DNA from: Coprinopsis marcescibilis
Lineage: Eukaryota > Basidiomycota > Agaricomycetes > Agaricales > Psathyrellaceae
Direction of reading: 5' to 3'
DNA: 40,883 nucleotides
NCBI GenBank assembly: GCA_004369085.1
Contig: ML210264.1
Span: forward strand, 40,367 to 81,249
Shown: positions 9,701-18,356 of the stretch, piece by piece
Numbering within the stretch: the stretch's first letter is position 1
Layout of the letters: each line of letters starts with the position of its first letter
The notes under the pieces: model-generated
Told to the model about the DNA's origin: nothing
Database searches by the model: none
The model's input: the letters and a program-made list of their open reading frames with translations, nothing else
Program-made: the position numbers and the translations under genes

Positions 9701-11078
9701 ACGGGTAGAGTGTATCTCCCAAGACGAAGCGACGAAGTTAGCATGGGAAATACACCGCAACGGAGGACACTTTCACAGGGACAACGTGAAGGTTCAGATG
9801 CTCAACACAATATCCAGCCCGAAGCTCGACCAATCCATTACCAAAGCTATCGTAGGGTGTGGAAAGTGTAAGGCATTTGGATCAACCCACATACACTCGC
9901 TGCTGGAACCCATCACGAGGCGGCACCCATTCGAGCTCATGGTAGCGGACACACTCTCGATGCCCAAAGGGAAGGGAGGCTACACCAAGCTCGGACTTTA
10001 CATGGACGTATACTCGCAGCGACTCTGGGTTGAGAAGCTGAAGACCGCGGCTACGGGCAGGACCTCGGTCAAAGGGTTTGGGACAATATGCAGCCTCTTC
10101 ACCAGACCGGAAACCCTCATGACGGATGGTGGCCCAGAGTTCGACAACAAGGAGCTCAAGGATGAGTGCGCAAGGAGAGGAACACGCCTACACATTACCC
10201 CGGCATACTCTCCGTGGGTCAATGGACTACTGGAAGGGACGAACTCGAAGATTCTGGCCATCTTAAAGAGGTTGTGCGCCCCGGATCTTGGCGAGGACAT
10301 CGTCGATGCGTCGGACGTTCCGTACAACTGGCCAGACTTCCTGGAGGACGCAGTTCGCAACTTGAACGAACGCATTCTCCCGTCACTCCAGTTCTCTCCC
10401 AACGAGCTTCTCCTGGGGCTCGTCGTGAACACAAGTCCTACACCAGTTGAAGATGCATCCCAGCCAACCAATGACAGCGACATAGGGATACAGATGGCAT
10501 ATGTTGCACAGCATCGTTTCGAAGGGTTTGCTCAGGCGGTGGATCATGCTCATCGACGGAAAACAACGTTCGACAGGAAGGTTCTCTCGAAGTCGCCTCG
10601 GGAAGTTGTATTCCAGGCAGGAAACCTCGTACAAGTCTATCGCAGCGACCTGGACTACACATTCTCGACAGCAAGGAAGCTACTACCGAAGTTTTCCGCG
10701 CCTAGAAGGGTTGTCAGTCGCGAGCGCAACTCGTATCGACTCGAGACAGTGGAGGGATTCCCGATGCCAGGAAGATACAGCGCCCGTCGGTTAAGGTTGT
10801 TCATCCCTAGAGAAGGAACGGAACTTGCACAGCTGCAAGAGTTATTGGAGGACGAGTGGCGGAAACTGGAGGAGGAGCGGGATGCGGTGGAGCGGGAGAG
10901 TGGCAGTGAGGCAGCAGGGGATGCTGACAACGAGGAGTGTGGGGGTAGAGACGGGCTGTTCCCTGGAGAGGAGGTTGATTTGGGTAATAAGGGTATTCAC
11001 GTGGGAGGCGAGGTTTTCTTTGATGCGGAGGAGGAGGAGGTTGCTGGGATGGATAGCGAAGGGTTAGACATGGGTTAG
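6789..11078 (+). CDS. pol: Retrotransposon Pol polyprotein (protease, RT, RNase H, integrase)
   Basis: 1429 residues, uninterrupted. Retropepsin-like motif VDDGA at residues 100-104, with DDGA in place of the commoner DS/TGA. Reverse transcriptase starts near WRVCQDFAELN, with FVDD at 569-572. RNase H has its first Asp in LTTDG at 738 and the DRL-like end HRPGRLNPVADGIS. Integrase has a His pair (HRNGGHFH) and CGKC zinc binding, then catalytic D1054 (VADT), D1113 (MTDGGPEF) and E1149 (LLEGTN), giving D-D-35-E. A GPY/F-like C-terminal module (LLPKFSAPRRVV) and an acidic tail follow. No chromodomain is visible. The ATG lies 11 nt after the gag stop, in the -1 frame. I see no canonical heptamer at the junction, so reinitiation or an undetected frameshift is needed. 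Confidence 0.95.
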   Translation: MTPKLNWRRAPVPAQTKALFRDERAPINSLYPPSEREGALPEVVVVSPDTSSCTIPDNSSILDLYQVDELEARTRTVVPFVHGAELEGPRGEVVRFRGVVDDGAMVNAIDSGSYQEKGTRLERLETSGRWLRMADGRLTPSLGVWRGKVSMGGIARRGEFEVFDSGGAWTLLIGKPMLESYKAVHDYATDSIHIPRTGTSTWITITNQYSTPSTCPAHPKTVKTPKSEPQTAEAVPKTLTPANAAPLSEAVAASGEPQAHWSTMWKLDNAAGNTDLSHPGVSQPDITTIFEPNLLTRRTDPFNPNRVTAVLEAVTIGQDLDTNQRNQVETLLMEFADCFALSMSEVSPVKGAAHRLDIPRDSKFRTKVNQRPLSPPQREFFNKVLDTMLEADVIVPIDHQDVKCCSATTLAKKAHDGGGLTLEELQHRVNDECIAAGLPEAFENLPQRPTSGEATMTSPVTTKTKWRVCQDFAELNKVTKVPPMPQGDIRAKQQNLSGHRWISLFDFANGFYACEIRPEDRPYICFYVEGRGYFCYKRMPFGLTGAPSTFAEMTARALGDLTGILFELFVDDGGMAANTFEAMLGNTRVLLERIRTTGLSLSATKSKFFMSEAVFAGGRVGYDGIKPDLTKLTAIANWKQPADLQNLGAFLGLAGYFRSLIKGYATIAQPLSDLARSLDVPRLKGKAAYNRAMKSHLLADMWTDKHTHAFLQLKIALTTEPVLRGPKYDGTPFVLTTDGCKYGFAGMVTQKHTVILPSGVERTALYPIGFVSKRTSPSEEKYKPFLLEFAALKYSLDKFGDLLWGYPIEIETDCQALRDHLLSDKLNSTHARWRDGVLAHDIIDVRHRPGRLNPVADGISRKFTNLPYEQGDGHEWTVSEDWEARTGLAHGIFQVTTSPVDSSTVDPTYASLRSRFHNEKVFVDVVDAIYELDQGKSLRDRNRARHKAHEYMIEEGKLWRVGSGNTSRAKARVECISQDEATKLAWEIHRNGGHFHRDNVKVQMLNTISSPKLDQSITKAIVGCGKCKAFGSTHIHSLLEPITRRHPFELMVADTLSMPKGKGGYTKLGLYMDVYSQRLWVEKLKTAATGRTSVKGFGTICSLFTRPETLMTDGGPEFDNKELKDECARRGTRLHITPAYSPWVNGLLEGTNSKILAILKRLCAPDLGEDIVDASDVPYNWPDFLEDAVRNLNERILPSLQFSPNELLLGLVVNTSPTPVEDASQPTNDSDIGIQMAYVAQHRFEGFAQAVDHAHRRKTTFDRKVLSKSPREVVFQAGNLVQVYRSDLDYTFSTARKLLPKFSAPRRVVSRERNSYRLETVEGFPMPGRYSARRLRLFIPREGTELAQLQELLEDEWRKLEEERDAVERESGSEAAGDADNEECGGRDGLFPGEEVDLGNKGIHVGGEVFFDAEEEEVAGMDSEGLDMG

Positions 11079-11122
11079 GGCCTCCATGGGAGCTAGTTGG
11101 TACGCAACGAGGGCGTTGCTAC

Positions 11123-11134
11123 TAGGGGGGTGGG
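11123..11134 (+). promoter_or_regulatory. Candidate polypurine tract
   Basis: A G-rich run (AGGGGGGTGGG) lies just upstream of the 3' LTR, where plus-strand priming occurs in LTR retrotransposons. A few non-purines (CACA) separate it from the LTR. Confidence 0.5.
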
Positions 11135-11138
11135 CACA

Positions 11139-11351
11139 TGTAGTAGTGGGCATGGCATCATGCCCAATGGAGATATTAGCGATCCTCGTAGTACGACCAT
11201 AGGATATGTACATACGCAACGTAGATTAGATTAGATAGGCGGCCAGCTGCGGAGGCAGTGCCCGCACCCAACGTCGCGCCAGCGAGGAGACAGGAGAATT
11301 TATCTTGACCTTTGACCACACTGCGGCTAGTGAGCCTTCTGGCCCACTCCA
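11139..11351 (+). repeat. 3' LTR (213 bp)
   Basis: Second copy of the 213-bp repeat, followed by the right-hand CCGG target duplicate at 11352-11355. Confidence 0.95.
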
Positions 11352-11355
11352 CCGG
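11352..11355. repeat. Target-site duplication CCGG, right copy
   Basis: Partner of 4882-4885. Removing the element and one copy joins CGCAGCCCCGG to TACACCGAAG. Confidence 0.8.
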
Positions 11356-12802
11356 TACACCGAAGAATCTTCGAGCCTAGAGGCTTGATGGGTTGTCGGC
11401 GGCCAGTCCTCAAGCGAACATTACTCCAAGGGTGGCCTATTTTGTAGCTTCGGCGATGAATCGTCTGTTCTTGTCCCATATGTCGCATCCAAATCCATAA
11501 AAACCGAATGAATGGTCAACGCTTGTTGCACTTCCTGAGTCATTCCTATTCCTTTCGAAGGATGTGGCTTGAAGCGTCTAACTTTTCCAGGGCCCCAAGA
11601 CATACATAATTCAGCATCGAACATGAAGATGCCGGGTTCAGAGGATCCGATGTTTTGAGAAGGGTTAATCCGATTCGTTGCCGCCTCCAAGAGCCCTGAT
11701 AGGCGGTAGAAAAATTTGACGGACAATACTGGCAAGTCGTGTATCCTGGGACCTGGTGTATATTTAGCATAGTGGTTATCGCACGCACAATTCAAGCGCC
11801 AAGAATAATGGCCTCCAGCTGAAGCACGCCCACATAACGACAAATAGTGCCACCTTACCGAGGTCTCTCCACGAGATCAAATATAAATGCTACTCGTACT
11901 ATGTTCTCCCTTTTTCTCCCGGAAGCTGTTCTGCCTTTCATCACCTCGCTAGCATGTTCATAACACGCACAAATACAATTTTGGACTCCTGGAAATTGGT
12001 ACTGTAAGTAAGTAGTAAGAACAGTACTAGCATCGGCAAATGGAGAATTAGAGTCATTTCCACGAGGCAAAGAAGACTCGGAACCGTCGAATTAAGTTTA
12101 CACGTGTATGTACTGCGGCGTAGGTGCGACTGCCGCACCGCAGCTAATAAAAACGAGAGTCTCCTCTTCACTCCTTGCTTTAACTCTCCCAACAACCATT
12201 TTTCTTCTCCGCTCAGAGCCCAACATACCACCGAAAATGCGAATCGAGCACCATAGTTCAACAGTCAATAACGGGACCCCATCACATTTATACGGTACTC
12301 AAGATTCTCTGCAGGCAGGAGGTGTCGTAAATTCGTCTCTATCATGACGTTCGGCCCAGCTCTGGGGACCATGTTCGGTCCTACAGGGTTCTGCAGTCCT
12401 GGGGAGCTTATGTACCCCCAGCATCTGAAGAATCCTGGAGCCACGGACATTGTGCCGAAGCCCAGTCCCTGCCCCCCGTCGTTTCCCTCTGCGAAGAACT
12501 CAATCTAGGTGCTGCGCGGGTATTAATCGAATCACTAGCAATTGATAAAAGCGGCCGACAGTCGAAGATGTGCAACAATTGCATGGCCTACGTCTATCAT
12601 CGCATCCTCGAGAAGCACCCACAATGGACTGTGGTCGATGTTTGTACCAAACTCGCCTTCACAATTCGCGGTGCATATCGGATTTCATAGATTGCAAAGG
12701 TAGTCTCATGTACATTATATTTTGGTTGGCAGCAGTATATATCTTGTAACGTGTACATTCAAACTTCAATTACCTGTACTTATAGGGAAGGATGCGAGAC
12801 CT
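11356..12802. other. Gene-poor stretch between retrotransposon and F-box gene
   Basis: The minus-strand open frames at 11421-11843 and 11855-12261 lack ATG starts or a family signature, and I leave them out. Repeat-like similarity to the left flank lies at 11370-11471. A coding-like segment is listed separately at 12331-12690. Confidence 0.4.
12331..12690 (+). pseudogene. Coding-like open segment, possible gene remnant or 3' exon
   Basis: 119 codons are open up to TAG at 12688. The product looks protein-like: YRVLQSWGAYVPPASEESW, then LCEELNLGAARVLIESLAID, a CNNC pair and HPQWTVVDVCTKLAF. There is no ATG at its 5' end. An upstream ATG (12237) lies in another frame, and I found no intron between GT and AG sites that joins the two in frame. 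It may be a last exon, a frameshifted remnant, or chance. I do not recognise a family. Confidence 0.3.
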
Positions 12803-14635
12803 TCAGATGCATAACAGTACAGCGTCACCATCTCCCTTTCCTAGAACAATTCGCCCGGAAGCTTCGTCGTAATCAAAACACGTCCAATCATGGACATCCT
12901 CGTTTGGAAGTAACAGCATAGGACAAGCAGCTCCTAAAGTGAGACCCAAGAGTCAATTAATCTCAGTCCCCATTAACAATGACTATGACTTACCGCCTGC
13001 CTTCGGATTAGCATCCAACGGGGACCCAGGCAAAATAGCTGCCATTAACCACTCCTTGTCTCTCCTCCGTGTGCCAGAAACGGGAATCGACATCGGATAG
13101 TCGCTTCCAAATGACGTGAATTGTACAAGACCGGTCGTCCTCCCGATCGATTCGCTAGGTCTGACCCACAGAGCAGTACCGCACTTTCCGAGACGCAGCC
13201 CTGTACACCTGAGCGCCCCACGAGAAGTCGGCAGTCGAGTTTGAAAACGCGGAGGAAATGTATAAGGTAAGGGCATGTCGGTTGACGATCGCGAGGGATG
13301 CCCTGGATCAGATTCTTCATTCTGGCGTCGCTCCTTTTCTAGGAGATATTCTGGGTTAAACGCCAAAGTATAGAGATCCAATGTGTGTGCGTCTGAAGGA
13401 CTCCATGGATCATCGCTCTCCGCTCGAAGGAGGATATGATACGAAGGTGGAGAAGAGGCCGTAGACAGCGAAGGTCTTGATGCCACAGAAACTCCGTCGA
13501 GCCAGCCAAACGAGAAAGTAGCGATCGGGGGCAAAGTGTGGGGTGAGCTGATCTGTCCTGAAGGCGACAACTGCGGGTCGAAGAACAAGGATAGCAACCT
13601 AGCTCTGACCACTAGAATGCTGTCGAATGTAAATACCACTTGCGCAGGTTGATTGTGCTTGATAGGCAACAAGGTTAACTGTTACAATCTAGATGTTTCA
13701 AACACGGCCTACCTGCCAAGGGCTCAGGCTACTGTGTGGTGAGCGTTGGGGGCTTCCTTCCGCCGACATATCTTCGTCGAGGATAGCGTATTCGTTGGTC
13801 GACCAATCCCAAATTGCCGTTTGTGAACGATCGTCCGAAAGAGCGACTCGAGTACCTGCCAGTGCCATCGGGACAAAATTTGTCGGAAAAGAGACAAGGC
13901 TAGACAAGCGGGTTGTGTCGTCTTCTTGATCCAATGAAAGAACATGGACGTGATGTTCGCTTTGGAACGCCTCGGTTAATGTTCAACCAAATACGTGAGG
14001 ATATGTACCTGGCTTGATTGATAAACGAAACTACGAGGATGGCCGGAGAGTCCGGGTCAGTATTGACCGCCAATCCCTTGAAGATAGCTCCCCTCGGACC
14101 CCATTCGCATAGCTTTCTCGGTTGAGAGGGTTGGCTAATGTCCCACACAAGTACCACCATCCAAATACTCTTGGACACCACCACGAAAAGGTCCCTCCCA
14201 GGAAAGAGGCAGACCTGCGATACCCCACTTCCAGAATGACCTTCCACGGTCGCCTTTGACTGGAATCCGATGCGGGAGCCATCCACAGACTTTTCCCTCC
14301 AAAGCCTGGATAAACGATATGCACGAAGCGTATCTCTCTCAAGTACGTCGAGGGGTATTCGGTCTAGAGATTTCGCCCATGGGAAAGGATATCCGCTGGC
14401 TAGAATATGGCCTTTGCAAGCCCCGACCCACACCGATCGCTTTCGGGAAAGACAGGAGATATGCTTGCAGGTCTAAGATGTGCTTGGTTCAAATAAAGGA
14501 CCCTCGAGTGAACGCCTTTACCTGACGTATTTGGAGTAGTTCTGGGGGAGAGAGGTAAGAGAATACGAGGAAGAGTACGTCGTCAGATAGAGCGATGATG
14601 GATGATGCCATTAGTAGGAGTTCAAGGTGTGACAT
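12803..14635 (-). CDS. F-box protein with beta-propeller-like C-terminal part, 5 exons
   Basis: Probable substrate-recognition subunit of an SCF ubiquitin ligase. Exons: 14635..14522, 14472..14009, 13959..13713, 13657..12994, 12933..12803; introns of 49, 49, 55 and 60 nt, all GT-AG; 539 residues. The F-box is at residues 14-60 (IIALSDDVLFLVFSYLSPPE, then LLQIRQTCKHISCLSRKRSVW across intron 1), where Skp1 binds. The rest has repeat-like strands ending WDIS..., AIWDW... and closes with FDYDEASGRIVLG, typical of large Agaricomycete F-box families. Start choice: ATG 14635; ATG 14611 is an in-frame alternative eight codons on. It faces away from the TPR gene, so the two may share the 0.9-kb promoter region. 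The substrate cannot be inferred. Confidence 0.85.
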
Positions 14636-15539
14636 CAGCGAGTTTGGCACCCTGGATCAGATGGCCCAAGCTTTCAGTCGGAGATCGATGAGTCACGACA
14701 CTTGATGCTGAGCCCAGCAAGATTGGAGCCCACCGGTTGTAGGCTTACAGGTAATATAAATTTACAACAGCAATATCAGACAGAATTATGGATGAAATAG
14801 TATCATTCCTTGACTGAGAGCATCAACTGCGGCCCACCATCCTCTGGAAGATTACATGCCGGCGCCGCGGAGTGTATGGTCTCCGCTTCAATGCGTTGGC
14901 GTCGGCGCCCGTCTGCCTCATGGTTCATTGTTAATCTCGGCGTTGCGGGCCGACGGTTTCGCTCGGCAATGGCCGAGGTCTTGACCCAACTACTCACCCG
15001 ACAATGCTAGCTCATCCACTTAACAGACAGACCAGCCTCTAAGCGCTTTTCGAGTCCACTTTCTTATTCCCAGTCTACGAAAATGTGCCAACACTATACT
15101 CCGACCTGTAAATCTAGAGACAAGGGGATCTGAGCAGCATGCTGGACGGAATAACCTGGGGGATTGAGACTGCGACGACTGAAAAGCTTGGCGGCGAAAC
15201 GACTGCAAAAGAACCCGAGGTAAAGACCTCGGAATTTCTCGATGGTGCAAGTTGCAACGATGGCTACACGGCCTGACCCACGATAAGTAGGATCGCCATT
15301 CTTACTGAAGATAAATCACATTTAACTCGGAGTAGATGACACGGTCACCATGCCGTGAGTTGAATTCTGTTTTGGTGTCAAGGCAGTGCCAGAGAGCTGG
15401 CAACGAAGTTGAGGTGAGATCATTAGGGAACTGTGGCTTAACCCAACAGAAACACTCGATCAGCAACCTTCATAGGGGTGTCACTGGTGAATGAACGCTG
15501 CTGCGCGATTTGAGTTCGCTCCCCTCCTCTGAATCAACT
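14636..15539. promoter_or_regulatory. Divergent intergenic region between F-box and TPR genes
   Basis: About 900 bp between two genes transcribed away from each other. It is moderately GC-rich around 14850-14990. I see no convincing gene. An upstream ORF at 15491-15532 belongs to the TPR gene leader. Confidence 0.5.
15491..15532 (+). promoter_or_regulatory. Short upstream ORF before the TPR gene
   Basis: An ATG at 15491 opens 13 codons and stops at TGA 15530-15532, 7 nt before the main ATG at 15540. If it is in the transcript it would be expected to lower translation of the main frame. Confidence 0.4.
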
Positions 15540-17810
15540 ATGGGCTCATGCTTATCAACCCAGCAAGAACCTCAGACTTCCACTGGGAAAGTCGTCTCCG
15601 AGCGAAAAGTGTCGAGTTCTATCCTGTCTCAAGGTATGTTCATATTCAGACGAGACGCTAGAGTCTTACAGATGATGAGCGCAGATAACGTGGAAGCCAT
15701 CCTAACCGAGCAAAAGACAAGGTTACTCTACTTCCTTGACTCGACGGATCAGTTGCGCATCCACGGAAAGACCTCGGAGGCTCGAGAATACATCGCTTTC
15801 GCTCAAAGCTCCGGACAAAACATCCCTGCGGACCATCCATCTCGAACCACTTTGTTGGAGTCCTTGTCCATCGCTCTCGAATACGCTTTTCGAGACACAT
15901 GCAACCTCTCGGACATCGACCAAGCGATTAGTGTTCAGTCCCAAATCGTACAACTGTGTAACCTGGATCAAATTCGACATGCACCGACTCAGTCACGCCT
16001 CTCGTCCCTGTACCGCATACGTTTCAAAGAAAGCAACGACTTGAAGGATATGGATTCCGCGATTTCCTCGGCCCAAATAGCGGTCACAAATCTCACCTCC
16101 AGCCCTATTGCGGACGGAGACGCAGTCATGGACTCCCATTATCAGCTCGCATCTGCCTTGCAATGTCGTCATGGGTATTCAAAAAAGCTCGAAGACATTA
16201 TTGGCGCCATATCGTCTCAACGAACCGTTGTCATTCTCGCCCCCTCCGACCATCCCATCCTTCCCTCTTGGCTCCAAATACTTGCGGAGATGCTGGAGGT
16301 GCACTATAGTGTGACTCAGGCTGTGGAAAGCTTGGACGAAGCTATTTCGCATGAACAGCGAGCCATCCAGCTTGTAGGAAAGGATGAACCCTCACTGTCA
16401 CATCTACTCCATGTTCAGCTTGCCAGATTGTACGAACAGCGTTCCATGCATTACGGGCAAACAAAATACTCCGCCGACTCCATTCGAGCAAAACGTAACG
16501 CCATACGATCCTTGCCAGACGGGACATCCAAATTACCCCTTCTTTTGGGAGAATTCGCCGAATCGTTATTCCATCACTTCTCGGAAGTCACAAACGCTAG
16601 TCAAGATCTTGACGAAGCCATATCGACAATGAGGGCCGCGATTGGCTTATCGAAGGAGGGAGACAGCTCCCACATCGAAAATATCTACCTCCTTGGAACG
16701 TTCCTCGACTTTCGTTACGATCTCACCAAGGACCTTTCGAGTCTCGACGAAGCAATTGTGCTGCAACGAGCCGCAACGAATGCGACTCACAGCGAGGACA
16801 AACTTCTCCCTCAGCATCTGTCGCTGTTGTCTCAATACCTTGGGAAGAGGTTCTTCGCAGCAGGTGCCGAGAGGGACATCGACCAAGCTATTTCCTTGCG
16901 CAGAAAGGCAATCAAGTTCTTACACGAGCCATCAGAGCACTATCCTACCATAGGTCACCGCCATGCAGCTCTCCTCGTTGTCCGCTTTGAACAACGCGGG
17001 CAGTTGACAGATCTCGACGAGGCCATCTCTCTCGAGACATCAATCCTTCCATCACTTTCCGACTCTAACGCCACTACTCCCGAGCACCTATTCACCTTGT
17101 CAAGCGCGTTAATGTTCCGTTTTAAACGCCAAGGAAACATGTCAGACATCAACCAAGCAATCACCTATCAGCAAGGAGCCATCGCACTCATCACCTCAGA
17201 CGATGTCAAACTCCCTGATTTCCTCAACAACCTTGGCACCTGCTTCCATTCGCGCTTTTCTCGTCACAAAGATCTGGCAGATATCTACGAAGCAGTACTA
17301 TGCCACCGGGATTGTGTGGACAAGACGCCACCAACGAATCCTGTTCTCCCAAATCGCCTCAACAACCTGTCCATCTCACTTTCATCCCTCTATGATGCGA
17401 CACTCGACCCAAAAGACCTCGACGCAGCCATAGTATCGAGTCGGAAAACTATCGAAGGCACGCCTCCAGGCCACCGCGACCTCCCTTTGCGCTTGTCGAA
17501 CCTCGGGCGATTGCTTCAAGCTCGCTTTTCTCGCCAAGAAAATGTAATATACCTCGATGAGGCCATATCGTGCTTCGTTCGAGCGCTGGAACTCAGACCG
17601 GCAGACGAAGATTTAGCAACTGATGTTCTCAAGAACTCGGCTACGGCATATCTGCGGAGATTCGAAGTCACAAAACAACGAGAAGACGTTTTAGCTGCTG
17701 CCGCTGCTTTACAGGCCTGCGTAGATCGGACACAGGACGGCCATCCATCTCTCCAGGCACTTATGAAGAGCTTTAATCAGGCGCGTATGTTGGTCGAAAG
17801 CACCGATTGA
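15540..17810 (+). CDS. TPR-repeat protein with MGSC N-terminus, no CHAT domain
   Basis: 756 residues from ATG 15540. The TTG-initiated extension upstream is unlikely. The N-terminus MGSCLSTQQ fits an N-myristoylation sequence (Gly2, Ser6) with a Cys3 that could be palmitoylated, which suggests membrane attachment. From about residue 60 to the end there are about twelve helical repeats of roughly 50 residues with signatures such as DLDEAISTMRAAI, LDEAIVLQRAAT and DIDQAISLRRKAI, each followed by a LxxLxxxLxxRF element. These repeats are common in Agaricomycete proteins that often end in a CHAT caspase-like protease domain. Here the frame stops after the last repeat. A 51-nt in-frame GT-AG segment (15634-15684) may be an intron, giving 739 residues. 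The binding partner is unknown. Confidence 0.85.
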   Translation: MGSCLSTQQEPQTSTGKVVSERKVSSSILSQGMFIFRRDARVLQMMSADNVEAILTEQKTRLLYFLDSTDQLRIHGKTSEAREYIAFAQSSGQNIPADHPSRTTLLESLSIALEYAFRDTCNLSDIDQAISVQSQIVQLCNLDQIRHAPTQSRLSSLYRIRFKESNDLKDMDSAISSAQIAVTNLTSSPIADGDAVMDSHYQLASALQCRHGYSKKLEDIIGAISSQRTVVILAPSDHPILPSWLQILAEMLEVHYSVTQAVESLDEAISHEQRAIQLVGKDEPSLSHLLHVQLARLYEQRSMHYGQTKYSADSIRAKRNAIRSLPDGTSKLPLLLGEFAESLFHHFSEVTNASQDLDEAISTMRAAIGLSKEGDSSHIENIYLLGTFLDFRYDLTKDLSSLDEAIVLQRAATNATHSEDKLLPQHLSLLSQYLGKRFFAAGAERDIDQAISLRRKAIKFLHEPSEHYPTIGHRHAALLVVRFEQRGQLTDLDEAISLETSILPSLSDSNATTPEHLFTLSSALMFRFKRQGNMSDINQAITYQQGAIALITSDDVKLPDFLNNLGTCFHSRFSRHKDLADIYEAVLCHRDCVDKTPPTNPVLPNRLNNLSISLSSLYDATLDPKDLDAAIVSSRKTIEGTPPGHRDLPLRLSNLGRLLQARFSRQENVIYLDEAISCFVRALELRPADEDLATDVLKNSATAYLRRFEVTKQREDVLAAAAALQACVDRTQDGHPSLQALMKSFNQARMLVESTD

Positions 17811-17890
17811 AAAGGGGAATGACGGAGATGACTCGCAGTGTAGCTTTCCATTCCGTTTCATTTGTCCAGATAGGTATCCAAGATTAGCCC

Positions 17891-17896
17891 AATAAA
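17891..17896 (+). terminator. AATAAA polyadenylation signal of the TPR gene
   Basis: AATAAA 81 nt after the stop codon at 17810. Confidence 0.5.
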
Positions 17897-18356
17897 TAGT
17901 TATCACTGATCAGTAAAACTGTTCAAGATCTTAGAGCTGCGATGCGGTCGTGCGGTTGTGCTGTCAATGGTCACGAAGAGCCCAATGTTCTCAAGTGCGT
18001 GAGATATCTCTCCCCAGTTGTGCGTTTCGGTGCATATTCCACTGCTCGACGACTCGACTGCGCACCGAGAATCTTGAGCTCGTAGAAGAATATGGAGATG
18101 AATATCGACTATTAGGCTTTAGCGCGGAGCTAGTTGTTAGCGAGTATCGCGTGGTAGAGAGGGTATTGACATCTCATTTGTTAGCTTGCGACGCTGACAG
18201 GACCAAATAGGCGCTGGCAGCGTGAATAGATCAGTCATCATCAAGAAATGAATGATGTCGTTTGTTCTTTACTTGTTGGTGCCTACGGCGGAAAGCAGTC
18301 CCAATAGATAAGTATCTATATACAGTTACAACTTCTGCCCGAGGCTTGACAAGCAA
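17897..18356. other. Convergent intergenic region
   Basis: Lies between the 3' ends of the TPR gene (+) and a desaturase gene (-). I see no gene. A plus-strand frame at 17950-18210 has no recognisable content. Confidence 0.5.

Larger units (their letters stand above)
4886..11351 (+). mobile_element. Complete Ty3-type LTR retrotransposon, recently inserted
   Basis: The element is bounded by two 213-bp direct LTRs (4886-5098 and 11139-11351), each beginning TG and ending CA. I read them as identical base for base. A 4-bp target duplication CCGG lies at 4882-4885 and 11352-11355. Inside, in order, are a primer-binding-site candidate, gag with a zinc knuckle, and a pol with protease, reverse transcriptase, RNase H and integrase. 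Integrase lies after RNase H, which is the Ty3 (not Ty1) order. Both long reading frames are open. Identical LTRs plus intact frames indicate recent insertion and possible current activity. Confidence 0.95.

Noticed and set aside
11421..11843. 140-codon minus-strand frame next to the retrotransposon
   Set aside because: It begins with TTG, has no ATG near its start, no family motif, and no in-frame splice partner.
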